Part shown: piece by piece, positions 62,521 to 64,000 of the stretch
Layout: each line of letters begins with the position of its first letter
How positions within the stretch are numbered: position 1 is the stretch's first letter
NCBI RefSeq assembly: GCF_017873815.1
Contig: NZ_JAGGKQ010000004.1
Span: 1 to 64,000, forward strand
DNA: 64,000 bases
Direction: 5' to 3'
Source: Halorubrum alkaliphilum
GTDB lineage: Archaea; Halobacteriota; Halobacteria; Halobacteriales; Haloferacaceae
Program-made: the position numbers and the translations under genes
The notes under the pieces: model-generated
What the model was told of the DNA's origin: nothing
The model's input: the letters and a program-made list of their open reading frames with translations, nothing else
Databases searched by the model: none

Positions 62521-63854
62521 CGCGAACGTCCGGCGAACCGCCCAACCGCGGCCGCGATCGCCGCTCGTCCGTCCTCGACGGCCTCCCACTCGATCGTCTC
62601 GTTCGGATAGTGTGCCTCGTCGATCGTCCCCGGGCCGAAGACGACGGTCGGGATCCCGGCCTCGATGTAGTGGCGCGCGTCCGTCCCATAGGTCGCACCG
62701 ACCGGTTCGACATCGGGGAGCCCGGCGTCGGCGAGGCCCGCGCGCACTGCCGCAACGATGGGCGCATCGCCCGGTATCTCGCTCGGCTCGAACTGGACGG
62801 AGAACCGTTCGAGTTCGGGCGGGTGCTCGCGTAGCCACGGGTCGTCGTCGACGACCGAATCGAGCCGGTCGCGGAACGCGCGTTCCACCTCCTCGACGGT
62901 CTCGCCGGGCGCGACCCCGATCCGGAACTCCGCGGTCAATGCGGCCGGCACGGTCGACGCCCACGATCCCGCCTCGATGGTCCCACAAACCACCGGCCAC
63001 GGGACGGGAAACTCCTCGAACAACGGATGGGAGACCGTCCGGGTACGCTCGTCTTCGAGCGCCGAGAACGCCCTGCGGATCGCCTCGAACCGCGGGAGGA
63101 CATCCTCGCCGCGCCAGCGCGTGGCCGCGTGTGCGCTCCGCCCGACCAGCCGCAACTCCGCCATCAGACTCCCTTCACAGGCGACGACCGGTCGGAGCTC
63201 GGTTGGCTCCGCGACGATCGCCGCGTCGCGCTCGAACGGGTACGGGTTCGCGAGCGCCGCGGTCGCCGCGCCGTAGCCGCCGTCCTCCTCGCCGGCAACC
63301 GCCTCGACGACGATCCGGAGACCGCCATCAGGGAGCCGGATACCCCCGCTCTCGACGCGGTCGCGCACGTCGAGTGCCGCGCCGACGCACGCCGCGACCC
63401 CCGATTTCATGTCCGCCGCGCCGCGAGCGGCGAGGATTTCGTCGCCCTCGTCCGTCGTCCCCCACTCCGGCTCGAAGGGGTCACTCGACCACTCCGCCGG
63501 TTCGGCCGGCACGACGTCGATGTGGCCGTTCAGGACGACCGTGAGGGCGTCGTCGTCACCGATCGCGTTCCCGTTGCTCCCGTTTTCGCGCCCGTCCGCG
63601 TCGCCCTCGACGTCCGCGCCGCCGAGCGCGAGAACGCCCGCGACGCTGCGACGGCCGACGGCGTCGATCGCTTCCGGCTCATCCGGGAAGGAGGGATGGT
63701 CGGCGAGCAGGTCGGCATCGGCCTCCCACGTATACGTCTCGAAGCCGATATTATCGAGGCGGTCTCGGACCCAGTCGGCGGCAGCGGCCTCCTCGCCGGC
63801 GGTGGAGGGAATCGCACAGAGACCGGCCGCGAACGCGCGCATGTCGAAGTCCAT
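62517..63854 (-). CDS. M20 family metallopeptidase (ArgE/DapE-like)
   Basis: The 445-residue protein has the M20 metal motifs (VVLNGHIDVVPAEPAEW, GAADMKSGVAACVGAALDVR, VVEAVAGEEDGGYGAATAAL) and the dimerisation insert with LRLVGRSAHAATRWRGEDVL. Members deacetylate or desuccinylate amino acids such as acetylornithine or succinyl-diaminopimelate. The genomic context does not settle the substrate. Confidence 0.9.
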   Translation of the reverse strand: MDFDMRAFAAGLCAIPSTAGEEAAAADWVRDRLDNIGFETYTWEADADLLADHPSFPDEPEAIDAVGRRSVAGVLALGGADVEGDADGRENGSNGNAIGDDDALTVVLNGHIDVVPAEPAEWSSDPFEPEWGTTDEGDEILAARGAADMKSGVAACVGAALDVRDRVESGGIRLPDGGLRIVVEAVAGEEDGGYGAATAALANPYPFERDAAIVAEPTELRPVVACEGSLMAELRLVGRSAHAATRWRGEDVLPRFEAIRRAFSALEDERTRTVSHPLFEEFPVPWPVVCGTIEAGSWASTVPAALTAEFRIGVAPGETVEEVERAFRDRLDSVVDDDPWLREHPPELERFSVQFEPSEIPGDAPIVAAVRAGLADAGLPDVEPVGATYGTDARHYIEAGIPTVVFGPGTIDEAHYPNETIEWEAVEDGRAAIAAAVGRFAGRSR

Positions 63855-63928
63855 GCTCGCGGCGACGGCGGGTGAGCGGAAACCGTTTCGGGTCGGAGAC
63901 GATCACTCCGCCGCACGCGGTTTCTAAA

Positions 63929-63937
63929 CGTTTATCC
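63929..63937 (+). promoter_or_regulatory. Candidate TATA box of the terminal tRNA
   Basis: CGTTTATCC lies about 30-36 nt before the tRNA start. Confidence 0.5.
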
Positions 63938-63964
63938 GTGCTCTCTCCCTACAAATTCGTGTCT

Positions 63965-64000
63965 GGGCCGGTAGCTCAGTTAGGGAGAGCGTCCGGCTTT
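63965..64000 (+). tRNA. tRNA, 5' part only, probably Lys
   Basis: GGGCCGG (acceptor 5' strand), a D arm TAGCTCAGTTAGGGAGAGC and the start of an anticodon arm GTCCGGCTTT are visible before the window ends. The loop begins CTTT, so the anticodon starts TT: Lys (TTT) is most likely, Glu or Gln less so. Confidence 0.75.

Overview
The window is chromosomal DNA of a halophilic archaeon of the Halobacteria, probably Halorubrum-like or a close relative. It is GC-rich, its proteins are strongly acidic (Asp/Glu-rich, few Lys), and many genes have a TATA-like box 25-30 nt before the start codon, as expected for leaderless haloarchaeal mRNAs. Gene content agrees: a fused S10/spc ribosomal cluster ending in secY, eukaryote-type ribosomal proteins (L19e, L32e, S4e), RNase P protein Rpp29, the primase large subunit PriL, an RFC small subunit, FAU-1, dodecin, and a separate GMP synthase B subunit.

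Layout. 1-250: right part of a non-coding repeat element (copy D) with a C/G homopolymer at the extreme edge. 486-4671: a KhtT-like regulator and two tandem CPA2 cation/proton antiporters. 5042-19434: one long minus-strand ribosomal operon (SPOUT methyltransferase, L3 to L30, L15, SecY), most genes overlapping by 1-10 nt. 19616-20719: a membrane molybdopterin oxidoreductase. 20881-22216: tRNA-Gly followed by duplicated copies of its own 3' end, repeat element A, and tRNA-Phe. 22248-42120: mainly housekeeping and metabolic genes: HTTM protein, CspA, two 2Fe-2S ferredoxins, ROK sugar kinase, PrsW protease, FAU-1, NifU-like and IscA-like proteins, a CPA2-Usp antiporter, a PUA protein, dodecin, radical SAM, HisD and phytoene synthase. 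41893-42220: a 120-bp tandem repeat built on the tRNA-Val 3' end, then tRNA-Val. 44010-48597: a complete carbohydrate ABC transporter operon. 48787-53021: RFC subunit, phosphatidylserine decarboxylase, repeat element B, amphi-Trp/DUF1508 protein, PriL. 53268-57020: XRE regulator, DUF1684, cupin, aspartoacylase-like, DUF192 lipoprotein, DUF309. 57140-58255: tRNA-Leu with further 3'-end copies and repeat element C. 58454-63854: zinc-ribbon protein, PyrG, GuaAb, two conserved proteins, M20 peptidase. The window ends inside a tRNA, probably Lys.

The most unusual content is non-coding. Four copies of an unannotated element of about 0.55-0.6 kb (A, B, C, D) share a terminal core CGGGAGTA. They also carry TTTAAA/TTATAA boxes at constant distances: core-39-TTTAAA-33-TTATAA at one end, and TTATAA-51-TTATAA-34-TTATAA-32/33-core at the other. 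Between the boxes the sequence varies and the internal hairpins differ. Separately, three of the four complete tRNA genes (Gly, Val, Leu) are followed by extra copies of their own 3' ends, and two of these trailers carry hairpins with a shared loop, GAACGNAGTGAG. A compact kinase-like protein (28113-28787) and a molybdenum oxidoreductase with an apparent internal twin-arginine motif are the most notable proteins.
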